From Burkholderia sp. Leaf177 (GTDB lineage Bacteria > Pseudomonadota > Gammaproteobacteria > Burkholderiales > Burkholderiaceae): a stretch of DNA of 64,000 nt. The DNA lies in NCBI RefSeq assembly GCF_001424345.1, contig NZ_LMPF01000023.1, positions 465,983 through 529,982 on the forward strand, given 5' to 3'. The notes beneath the pieces are model-generated. The model was not told the DNA's origin and did not search any database. It saw only the letters and a list, made by a program, of their open reading frames with translations. Below, in pieces: positions 54,347 to 62,604 of the stretch (positions within the stretch are counted from its first letter, which is position 1; the number at the start of each line of letters is the position of its first letter). Position numbers and translations under genes: made by a program.

Positions 54347-55444
54347 ATGCTGGACGGACGGACAACACTTTCCAAATTTCTTATCGATACGCTCGATCGC
54401 AGTCCATCGCCAGTTCAGGCAAGCGGTCTCTCCGCGTTGCTGATTGATGTCGCCGCTTCGATCAAGACCATTTCCGCGCAGTTGACGAAGGGCGCGCTGG
54501 GCGGCAACTACGGATCGGCATCGAGTATCAACACGCATGGTGAAGAGCAGAAGAAGCTCGATATCGCGACCAACGAGATCTTCTTGCAACATTGCGAATG
54601 GGACGGCTTGCTTGCGGGCATGGTGTCCGAAGAAATGAACAACGTGTACACGATTCCGCCCGGTTATCCACGCGGCGAATATCTGCTGGCCTTCGATCCG
54701 CTCGATGGATCATCGAATATCGATATCAATGGCGTGGTCGGTTCGATATTTTCGGTGCTGAGAATCTCCGGCGACGCAAAGACCGATACGGCAATCCACG
54801 ACGCGTTCCTGCGACCTGGCCATGAACAAGTGGCCGCGGGTTATGCGGTCTATGGTCCATCGACAATGCTCGTTATTTCGGTTGGCAACGGCACGCACGG
54901 GTTCACGCTCGACCGCGAGGTCGGCAACTTCGTGCTGACACATTCGGACATCCGCATTCCCGAAGACACTTGCGAGTTCGCGATCAACGCATCGAACGAA
55001 CGCTTCTGGGAACCGCCTGTCCGCCGCTACGTGCAGGAGTGCAAGGACGGCCGCAGCGGTTGCCGCGAACGCGATTTCAACATGCGCTGGATTGCTTCGA
55101 TGGTCGCCGAGGTCCACCGCATCCTGATGCGCGGCGGCGTCTTCATGTACCCGCGCGACTTCAAGACGCCCGCAATGCAAGGCCGCCTGCGTTTGCTTTA
55201 TGAAGCGGGCCCGATGAGCTTCCTGGTCGAGCAAGCCGGCGGCATGTCCATTACTGGACGCGATCGCATTCTCGACGTGCTGCCTCGCGCTTTGCATGAA
55301 CGTGTGCCCGTGATCCTCGGATCGAAGAACGAAGTCGAGCGCATTGCGCGCTATCACGCCGACTACGATCGCGGCGAGGACAAGCCTTTTACGTCGCCGC
55401 TCTTCAACACACGGTCTCTGTTCCTGCCCGAAGCGCCGGTCTGA
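54347..55444 (+). CDS. cbbF: Fructose-1,6-bisphosphatase, class I
   Basis: The 365-residue enzyme dephosphorylates fructose bisphosphate (and perhaps sedoheptulose bisphosphate) in the Calvin cycle. The start at 54347 follows AGGAG. Metal and active-site blocks are EEMNNVY, AFDPLDGSSNIDINGVVGSI and MYEAGPMSFLVEQAGG-like residues near 285-300. Length and motifs fit class I, distinct from the class II GlpX type. Confidence 0.95.
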   Translation: MLDGRTTLSKFLIDTLDRSPSPVQASGLSALLIDVAASIKTISAQLTKGALGGNYGSASSINTHGEEQKKLDIATNEIFLQHCEWDGLLAGMVSEEMNNVYTIPPGYPRGEYLLAFDPLDGSSNIDINGVVGSIFSVLRISGDAKTDTAIHDAFLRPGHEQVAAGYAVYGPSTMLVISVGNGTHGFTLDREVGNFVLTHSDIRIPEDTCEFAINASNERFWEPPVRRYVQECKDGRSGCRERDFNMRWIASMVAEVHRILMRGGVFMYPRDFKTPAMQGRLRLLYEAGPMSFLVEQAGGMSITGRDRILDVLPRALHERVPVILGSKNEVERIARYHADYDRGEDKPFTSPLFNTRSLFLPEAPV

Positions 55445-55482
55445 GCGAACCCTGATCCGGACAAGAAACCAGGAGACACGTC

Positions 55483-56355
55483 ATGTCACTTAAACATCCG
55501 ATCATTGCAGTGACCGGTTCCAGCGGCGCGGGAACGACGACCGTGATGAAGAGCTTCACGCATATTTTCAGGCGAGAAAAGATCAACGCGCAGATTGTGG
55601 AAGGCGATGCGTTCCATCGGCACGACCGGCTCGGCATGCGCGAGGCGCTCAAACAAAGTGAGCGTGACGGCGTGCGTAACTTCAGTCACTTCGGTCCCGA
55701 AGCCAACTTGCTGGTGGAACTCGCGCAGCTGTTCCAGACCTATGGCGAAAGCGGCGGCGGGCAGATCCGCCATTACGTGCACGACGAGAAAGAAGCCGTG
55801 GTCCACAAACAGGACTCGGGAACGTTCACGCCTTGGGAAGACGTTACGCCTGGCACAGACCTGCTGTTCTATGAAGGTCTCCACGGCGGCGCCGTGACGG
55901 ATAAAGTCGATGTAGCAAAACACGCCGATTTGCTGGTGGGCGTGGTGCCGATCATCAACCTCGAGTGGATCCAGAAGTTGCATCGCGATCAGAACTTGCG
56001 TGGTTATTCGCACGAGGCCGTGGTCGATACCATCCTGCGCCGCATGCCGGATTACGTGAACTATATCTGTCCGCAATTCTCGCGCACGCACGTCAACTTC
56101 CAGCGCGTGCCGACTGTCGATACATCGAACCCGTTCACCGCGCGCGAGATTCCGCAAGCCGACGAAAGTTTTGTCGTGATCCGCTTCGCGCGCCCAAAGG
56201 GGATCGACTTCCCGTATTTGCTCACCATGCTGCACGACTCGTTCATGTCGCGTCCAAACGTGATTGTCGTGCCGGGCGGAAAGATGGGAATTGCCATGCA
56301 ACTCATCTTCACGCCGCTGATCCTGCAACTGCTCGATCGCCGCGCCCGAGCCTGA
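55483..56355 (+). CDS. cbbP: Phosphoribulokinase
   Basis: PRK makes ribulose-1,5-bisphosphate, the RuBisCO substrate. The 290-residue protein has the P-loop AVTGSSGAGTTTVM (about 6-19), VEGDAFHRHDR with the catalytic Asp, and LFYEGLHGG. It is the short bacterial form without the thioredoxin-regulated cysteines of plant PRK. AGGAG precedes the ATG. Confidence 0.96.
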   Translation: MSLKHPIIAVTGSSGAGTTTVMKSFTHIFRREKINAQIVEGDAFHRHDRLGMREALKQSERDGVRNFSHFGPEANLLVELAQLFQTYGESGGGQIRHYVHDEKEAVVHKQDSGTFTPWEDVTPGTDLLFYEGLHGGAVTDKVDVAKHADLLVGVVPIINLEWIQKLHRDQNLRGYSHEAVVDTILRRMPDYVNYICPQFSRTHVNFQRVPTVDTSNPFTAREIPQADESFVVIRFARPKGIDFPYLLTMLHDSFMSRPNVIVVPGGKMGIAMQLIFTPLILQLLDRRARA

Positions 56356-56387
56356 GCATTCTGTTCATCGTTGAAAGGAGCATTCCC

Positions 56388-58439
56388 ATGGACGCAGTCA
56401 TCGAGCAACACTCACCGCCCGCCGTTCACAGCGACCCCCGCCTGATGGCAAACGCGCTTCGCATGCTGGCAGTCGATGCAGTCGGCCAGGCGAAGTCGGG
56501 TCATCCCGGCATGCCGATGGGCATGGCCGAGATCGCCGTGGCGTTATGGAGCCGGCATCTCAAACACAACCCGCACAATCCGGATTGGGCCGACAGGGAC
56601 CGCTTCGTTTTATCGAACGGACACGGTTCCATGTTGTTGTACGGCCTGCTGCATTTGACCGGATACGACTTGCCTCTCGATGAATTGAAACGTTTCCGGC
56701 AACTGCATAGCAAGACGCCCGGTCACCCGGAAGTAGGTCTCACGCCAGGCGTTGAAACAACCACCGGACCGCTCGGGCAAGGCTTGGCGAACGCGGTTGG
56801 AATGGCGCTTGCCGAAGCTTTGCTCGCACAGGAATTCAATCGTCCCGGGCATGCGGTCGTTGATCATCGAACCTACGTTTTTGTGGGCGACGGATGCCTG
56901 ATGGAAGGGATCTCGCACGAGGCGGCTTCGCTTGCGGGAACGTTGGGATTGAGCAAGCTTACCGTGCTCTACGATGACAACGGCATCTCCATCGACGGAC
57001 ACGTTGCGAAGTGGTTCGCCGACGATACCCCTGCGCGTTTCGAAGCCTATGGCTGGCATGTCGTGCGCAACGTCGATGGTCACGATGTCGACGCCGTCGA
57101 CCGCGCGATAACCGCCGCGCAGTCCGTTGGGAAACCAACATTGGTCTGCTGCAAGACCGTCATTGGAAAAGGCGCGCCTTCGATGGCGGGCACGCACGAC
57201 GTGCACGGTGCCCCACTTGCCGCCGATGAAGTCGCAGCGACGCGCCGCGCGCTCGACTGGCCTCACGCACCCTTCGATATCCCCGCTGACATACGCAGCC
57301 GGTGGGACGCGCGTGAACGCGGCAGGAAAGCGGAGTCGGACTGGAACATTCGGTTCGATGCATATCGCAGGCAGTATCCGCGCGAGGCTTCCGAATTCGA
57401 ACGACGCATGCGTGGCGCGTTGCCCGCGCATTGGCGCGCGGCGGCGTCGGCAATCGTGCAGGAGGCAGACCGCGCGGCTCAATCGATAGCGACGCGCAAA
57501 GCCTCGCAAAACGCCATAGAAGGATTGGCGCGCGCGTTGCCGGAGTTACTCGGAGGATCGGCGGATCTTACGGGCTCCAATCTCACGCGATGGAAGGAAG
57601 CGGTCACCGTAAATGCAGAAGGCGGGACGCTGCACGGCGGCAACTACGTGCATTTCGGCGTGCGTGAATTTGGCATGAGCGCGGCGTTGAACGGCGTCGC
57701 GCTGCATCGTGGATATTTGCCTTTTGGCGGCACGTTCCTCACTTTTTCGGACTATTCGAGGAACGCGTTGCGCATGGCTGCGTTGATGAAAGTGCGCGCC
57801 GTGTTTGTCTTCACGCACGACTCGATCGGCCTGGGCGAGGATGGTCCCACGCATCAATCGATCGAACATGCGGCAAGTCTCCGGCTCATTCCCGGCCTCG
57901 ATGTCTGGCGTCCTTGCGACACCGTGGAAACGGCGCAGGCGTGGGTATGTGCCGTTGATCGCGATCGTGCTTCGTGTCTGTTGTTGAGCCGTCAGAGCTT
58001 GCCGTTCGTATCGCGTGATGAAGAGCAGATCGATGCAATCGCGCACGGCGGTTATGTGCTCCGTGACTGGCCGGAACCCGTGGGCCGCGTGGCAAAACGC
58101 GTGGTGTTGATCGCGACGGGTTCGGAGGTCGCGCTTGCGTTGGCGGCTATTGAGCCTTTGCGTGAGAACGGCGTGCTCGCGAGGGTGATATCGATGCCTT
58201 CTACCAACGTGTTCGATCGTCAGTCACGTGCGTGGCGCGACCGCGTGTTGCCGCCGAACGTGCCGCGTGTTGCGATTGAAGCCGGCGTGAGCGCTTTCTG
58301 GCGGCAGTACGTGGGATTGGACGGCGGGGTGATAGGCATCGACAGCTTTGGTGAATCCGCACCCGCAGAAGCGTTGTTCGAGCATTTCGGCTTGACGGTG
58401 GAGCATGTGATCAGCGAAGCCGAAAGGGTCGCTTGCTGA
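56388..58439 (+). CDS. cbbT: Transketolase
   Basis: The 683-residue thiamine-diphosphate enzyme moves two-carbon units in sugar rearrangement. The start at 56388 follows AAAGGAG; the frame's extension into cbbP is spurious. Visible features are SGHPGMPMG, GPLGQGLANAVGMA, the ThDP motif GDGCLMEGISHEAASLAG to DDNGIS, and HDSIGLGEDGPTHQ in the pyrimidine domain. It is the second-last gene of the operon. Confidence 0.96.
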   Translation: MDAVIEQHSPPAVHSDPRLMANALRMLAVDAVGQAKSGHPGMPMGMAEIAVALWSRHLKHNPHNPDWADRDRFVLSNGHGSMLLYGLLHLTGYDLPLDELKRFRQLHSKTPGHPEVGLTPGVETTTGPLGQGLANAVGMALAEALLAQEFNRPGHAVVDHRTYVFVGDGCLMEGISHEAASLAGTLGLSKLTVLYDDNGISIDGHVAKWFADDTPARFEAYGWHVVRNVDGHDVDAVDRAITAAQSVGKPTLVCCKTVIGKGAPSMAGTHDVHGAPLAADEVAATRRALDWPHAPFDIPADIRSRWDARERGRKAESDWNIRFDAYRRQYPREASEFERRMRGALPAHWRAAASAIVQEADRAAQSIATRKASQNAIEGLARALPELLGGSADLTGSNLTRWKEAVTVNAEGGTLHGGNYVHFGVREFGMSAALNGVALHRGYLPFGGTFLTFSDYSRNALRMAALMKVRAVFVFTHDSIGLGEDGPTHQSIEHAASLRLIPGLDVWRPCDTVETAQAWVCAVDRDRASCLLLSRQSLPFVSRDEEQIDAIAHGGYVLRDWPEPVGRVAKRVVLIATGSEVALALAAIEPLRENGVLARVISMPSTNVFDRQSRAWRDRVLPPNVPRVAIEAGVSAFWRQYVGLDGGVIGIDSFGESAPAEALFEHFGLTVEHVISEAERVAC

Positions 58440-58492
58440 AGCTTGAAACCTTCCTTGCGTCTTCAGATTTAATCGATACTACGGAGTCCGAT

Positions 58493-59530
58493 ATGCCTTT
58501 CATTGCATTGCGTCAGTTGCTGGATCACGCGGCCGAGTACGGTTATGGCGTGCCGGCATTCAACGTGAATAACATGGAGCAGATCCAGTCGATCATGCAG
58601 GCCGCGCATGCAACGCGCAGCCCCGTGATTCTTCAGGCGTCGGCTGGAGCGCGCAAATATGCGGGCGAGCCATACTTGCGGCATCTCGTGCTTGCAGCGC
58701 TCGAAGCGCATCCCGATTTGCCGGTCGTGCTGCATCAGGATCATGGGGCGAGTCCATCGGTGTGCCAGCAGGCAATACGTTCGGGATTTACATCGGTGAT
58801 GATGGATGGGTCGTTGTTGCCCGACCAGAAGACACCTGCCGACTACGCATATAACGTCGATGTCAGCCGTCGCGTGACCGAGGCGGCGCATGCGGTGGGG
58901 GTATCGGTAGAAGGCGAGCTGGGATGTCTGGGATCACTGGAAACGGGCCATGCCGGCGATGAGGACGGCGTTGGCGCTGAAGGCAGGTTATCTCGCGATG
59001 AGTTGTTGACCGATCCGGAGCAGGCCAAGGCGTTTGTTGAGGCTACGGGTGTGGATGCGTTGGCGATTGCGATTGGCACATCGCATGGCGCGTACAAGTT
59101 CAGCCGTCAGCCCGATGGTGAGATATTGGCGATGGACAGGATTGTCGCCATACACAAGATGATTCCGGATACGCATTTGGTGATGCACGGGTCGTCGTCG
59201 GTGCCGCAGGAATGGTTGGCGATCATTCGCGAGCATGGCGGCGAGATTCCGGTGACGTATGGTGTGCCGGTGGAGGAGATTTAGCGCGGGATTGCGAATG
59301 GTGTGCGGAAGGTGAATATCGATACCGATATCAGGTTGGCGATGACTGGGGCCATGAGGAGGTCGCTGGCCATGGCGAGGGGGGAGTTTGACCCGCGTCA
59401 TGCGTTGAAGGCGGCGACGGCCGCAGCGCGGGATTTATGCGTGGCGAGGTTCGAGGCGTTTGGATGTGCGGGGCAGGCGGACAGGATTAAGGTGCTTGGG
59501 CTGGAGGTTATGGCGCAGCGATATCAGTAG
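58493..59530 (+). pseudogene. cbbA: Class II fructose-bisphosphate aldolase with in-frame amber codon
   Basis: The frame runs from the ATG at 58493 (CGGAG upstream) to a TAG at 59282-59284 after PVEEI, giving 263 residues. It then continues without frameshift as RGIANGVRKVNIDTDIRLAM to a TAG at 59528-59530, for a full family length of about 345. Relatives have Gln (CAG) at that position, so a single C-to-T change explains it. The truncated part keeps zinc-site residues (LHQDHGAS, VEGELG, IGTSHGAY, MHGSSS) but loses the DHAP-binding NIDTD motif and the C-terminal helices, so it should be inactive unless the amber codon is suppressed. Its last third appears unusually G/T-rich in third positions. 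Confidence 0.88.
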
Positions 59531-59574
59531 GGGGCGCTGGCGCTTGAGGGGGTAGGGGCTTTTTTGGTTTTCAT
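59531..59574. other. Spacer between cbbA and repeat block B
   Basis: Short, G/T-rich, with no feature seen. Confidence 0.3.
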
Positions 59575-60570
59575 GCGTTGCGTTCTGACTGATTTTTTGG
59601 CACTTTTGGACACTGTCCGTGGTGGGACTTCATTTCACAAGGTTTAACGCTGACTCTTGGACGGTTGTTTGTAGCGGTTGGGGTCAATGCTGGGTTGTTG
59701 CTGCTTAGGCTTTCGCGGGTTCTGCCTTAGCTGACTTCTTTATCACTGTTAGCCACTGTCCGTGGCGGGACTTCATTTCTTTGTCCAACGGCGACAAAGA
59801 AACGAAGCAAAGAAAACGCCTCCCAACCGCTAATTCTTAAGTCCGTGGCGGGACTTCATTTCTTTGTCCAACGGCGACAAAGAAACGAAGCAAAGAAAAC
59901 GCCTCCCAACCGCTAATTCTTAAGTGTCCACAGCGTGCAATGACAACTGTATGGCACGCAAGAAGCACCCTCAGCGCATAACCCCGAACACTTGAAACCC
60001 TCCCCCTCCGTTCACGGATACCCACACGCTTCGCCACCAGTGTGGGAATCCACTAACCAGGCCTCCGCGCTACGCGCGCAAGCGCCCAAACGGAACAAGC
60101 GGCAGTACTGGCGCCGACGGTTGCAGTTCAAGATGCTTTGGACCGGTTGTGGGCTCAACCCGTCGTTATGCGTTGGACGGGTTTCCGTATTAGCGGATTC
60201 CGACATTGGCGGCGAAGCGTGTAGGTATGTGTTGCCGGAGCGGGTGCTTCTTGCGTGCCACACGGTTCTCGCTGCACGCTGTGGACACTTAAGAATTAGC
60301 GGTTGGAAGGCGTTTTCTTTGCTTCGTTTCTTTGTCGCCGAAGGACCAAGAAATGAAGTCCCGCCACGGACAGTGGCTAACAGTACTAAAGAAGTCAGCT
60401 AAGACAGAACCCGCGAGGGCTTAAGCAGCAACAACCCGGCATTGACCCCGACCCTGACCGCTAAGAACTTAGCGCCAGCGCCAAACCCTGTGAAATGATG
60501 TCCCGCCACGGACAGTGGCTAACAATGCTGAACAGAACAACCAAAACAGCACGCGCGAAAACCTAAAAAG
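59575..60570. repeat. Repeat block B, direct copy of the block at 45.1-46.0 kb
   Basis: It has the same layout as block A: hairpin units with core CACTGTCCGTGG at about 59605 and 59755, a left arm, a centre with the ACTAACCAGGCCTCCGCGCT segment, a right arm, and reversed hairpin units at about 60360 and 60510. Near-identical stretches of 60 bases or more are shared with block A in the same order and orientation. No transposase is encoded. Confidence 0.85.
59758..59923. repeat. Perfect 83-bp tandem duplication within block B
   Basis: Bases 59758-59840 and 59841-59923 are identical, covering GTCCGTGGCGGGACTTC to CTAATTCTTAA. Block A holds a single copy, so the duplication is recent and specific to block B. 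Confidence 0.92.
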
Positions 60571-60607
60571 CAGGACCCCTCACGGCCCCCGCCCGACCCC
60601 CGCCCCT

Positions 60608-61996
60608 TCACCCCTTCCTCCGCGTACTCCCAACCTCTTCCCACTTATCGAGATCGCCGGTGGATCTTTCCACCTCAACCCCGGCCCCCCAATCCAACTC
60701 CTGATCCTGATCGAACCGCTTCCCCAGCTTCCACGCAATCTCAGCCCGCGCCAGCTGCACCCCCATATAAAACGCATGCCCCCCATCGGCCTCCAGCCCC
60801 AACCCAGGATAAAGCGCAAACGGATCACGTTCAACCTGATGCCCATCGCGGTTATAAACATGGATACCATCCGCCGCGACCTGGACCCGAAAATTCGGAT
60901 CCCGCACGGCCGCGGCAAACAACCCGATCTCCGCCGCGTTGTAAGGAAAAGGCCGCTTGTCGTGCAGCGTGGCAAGATCGCTGCAAATCCCCTTCGGCAA
61001 GACCTGCGCCTCGCGCGCGGCAAACATCATCCGCCGCGCGATATCCGCCTCCTTCACCGCGCGACGCGCATGCAAACTCACCGACGTCGTCAACACCGCG
61101 TTCACCCGCAACTCCGCAGCCATGCCAAGCAATACGGCATTGATGCCACTCGTATCAGCCTCGGTGAGTTCCGTCACGTTGCCGATGCCCATCATGATTC
61201 CAATGTCCGGATAACGCGCCCGCAACGCGACGTATCGCGCAATCGATGCCGCCAGTCCAAACGGAATCGGATCGAGAATGGGATCAGCAAGAAAGGGACG
61301 ATTGCGGGACAACAGCGCCTCGATGGCAATATCGAGCGACGCCGGGTCGCCCGGCTCACGTGCAACAAGTATCGGCACCGATGCAACTTCATCAGCTATC
61401 CATAACGTATCGGCATTGAGGCTCATCAGATAATCCGCGCCCGCGTGCCCGCCACGCACGAGTTCGTCGGTACGCATGGAATCCACGCTCACCCGATACC
61501 CACGCTCCTTCAGCGCGCGCACGGAATCTTCGAGGTGCGCAAATGGCGTTTCTGGCAAGCAGCCGATATCGATTACATCGGCGCCCTGAGCCGCGTAGAC
61601 GGACGCGCGCTCGACAATACCGTCAACCGAAAGCCGCGGAGCATCGACGATTTCCGCAAAAATCTCTGTCTCATAGCGCGATAAATCCAGATGCCGCGCT
61701 TTGCGTCCAAAGAACTGCGGCAAGTCCTTGACCTCTTCGGGACCGCGCTCGACCGTCACGCCGTAATGCTGGCTTAATAGATCGAGATCGCCACGGCACT
61801 TGCCCGGCACGATCATCCTGGTCGCGGAAAGCGGCAGGGGAACACGGCGCCGGATCATGTCGGCGGTCATCAACGCGGCGACCTGCAAGCCGATTTCGCG
61901 GACTTCCCACGTGAATGGCGCGGGCGTCATGCCTTCGAGCACCTGACGCAAACTGCGTTCGGCAAGCCTGCCTGTCAGGAAGACGATGTGTTCCAT
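60608..61996 (-). CDS. Dihydropteroate synthase-like protein of H4MPT synthesis
   Basis: The 462-residue protein has an N-terminal domain (1-145) of unknown fold containing VPGKCRGDLDLL, then a pterin-binding TIM barrel. The barrel shows AAQGADVIDIGCLPETPF, YRVSVDSMRTDE, ADPILDPIPFG and MGIGNVTELTEADTSGINAVL. It matches the dihydropteroate-synthase-related family found with H4MPT genes, rather than FolP, which is about 280 residues. It probably builds the methanopterin core, but the exact step is not certain. Its start overlaps the flavoprotein gene by 22 bases. Confidence 0.88.
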   Translation of the reverse strand: MEHIVFLTGRLAERSLRQVLEGMTPAPFTWEVREIGLQVAALMTADMIRRRVPLPLSATRMIVPGKCRGDLDLLSQHYGVTVERGPEEVKDLPQFFGRKARHLDLSRYETEIFAEIVDAPRLSVDGIVERASVYAAQGADVIDIGCLPETPFAHLEDSVRALKERGYRVSVDSMRTDELVRGGHAGADYLMSLNADTLWIADEVASVPILVAREPGDPASLDIAIEALLSRNRPFLADPILDPIPFGLAASIARYVALRARYPDIGIMMGIGNVTELTEADTSGINAVLLGMAAELRVNAVLTTSVSLHARRAVKEADIARRMMFAAREAQVLPKGICSDLATLHDKRPFPYNAAEIGLFAAAVRDPNFRVQVAADGIHVYNRDGHQVERDPFALYPGLGLEADGGHAFYMGVQLARAEIAWKLGKRFDQDQELDWGAGVEVERSTGDLDKWEEVGSTRRKG

Positions 61997-62604
61997 GCGA
62001 GCCCGAGTATCGATAGCCGTTGATCGAGCGCCGCCTTCAACTCATCGAGCGAGCGCGCCACCGTCGTGTATTCGATCAGCGCCAACTGGTCCACACGCTG
62101 CAGTTCGATGTTGCGCGGACGCACTTCGACCCACTCGTGCGGACTCTGCGTTATCACGCTCGGCGCGGTGTCACATGCGAAAACAATGCCCGGAATGCAC
62201 TGCTTGCCGGCCTGCGCGTAAAGGTTGGTCGGCAAGGTGTCGGAAATGCCCAGCGCGCATTTTGCAACCGTGTTGCTGGTCGCGGGCGCGATCACCACGG
62301 TGTGATATTTCCCTTCGTAAAGCATGCCGACTGGAACGCCGCTCGCGCTGTTATCGCGGAAAACGCGGAAATGTTCGCGCAGCCTGGGCAAGGGCCAGCC
62401 ATAGAGCGGCAACACTTCCTCTCCCGCCGACGATAGAAACAAGTCCACGCCCTGCAACTGCCCAGCAAGCTCGATGGACTCTTCGATCATATGGCCCGAC
62501 CCGGTCACGCACCACGCAAACCGCGCGTCGGGCTTGAACTGGTCGAGCTTGCGCGCGGGCGTGGGTGCGGGCGTGAATGGACGGGGCGCTGACGGTTCGC
62601 TCAT
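61975..62604 (-). CDS. DmrB-type flavoprotein (dihydromethanopterin reductase)
   Basis: The 209-residue flavoprotein belongs to the UbiX/Dfp-like fold, with FAWCVTGSGHMIEES near residues 29-43, VVIAPATSNTVAKCALGISDTLPTN-type FMN-binding residues near 104-128 and CIPGIVFACDT. Homologues reduce dihydromethanopterin to H4MPT; a family member from Paraburkholderia has been studied. A Pro-rich head of 20 residues precedes the fold. Its ATG overlaps the stop of the sigma-54 activator. Confidence 0.85.
   Translation of the reverse strand: MSEPSAPRPFTPAPTPARKLDQFKPDARFAWCVTGSGHMIEESIELAGQLQGVDLFLSSAGEEVLPLYGWPLPRLREHFRVFRDNSASGVPVGMLYEGKYHTVVIAPATSNTVAKCALGISDTLPTNLYAQAGKQCIPGIVFACDTAPSVITQSPHEWVEVRPRNIELQRVDQLALIEYTTVARSLDELKAALDQRLSILGLAWNTSSS

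Noticed and set aside
55965..56387. Upstream extension of the transketolase frame into cbbP
   Set aside because: It lies in the wrong frame inside phosphoribulokinase; the transketolase family starts at 56388 after AAAGGAG.
59282..59284. Pyrrolysine or programmed readthrough at the cbbA amber codon
   Set aside because: No pyl genes, stem-loop or catalytic reason is visible; a point mutation is simpler. Suppression remains only a test to make.
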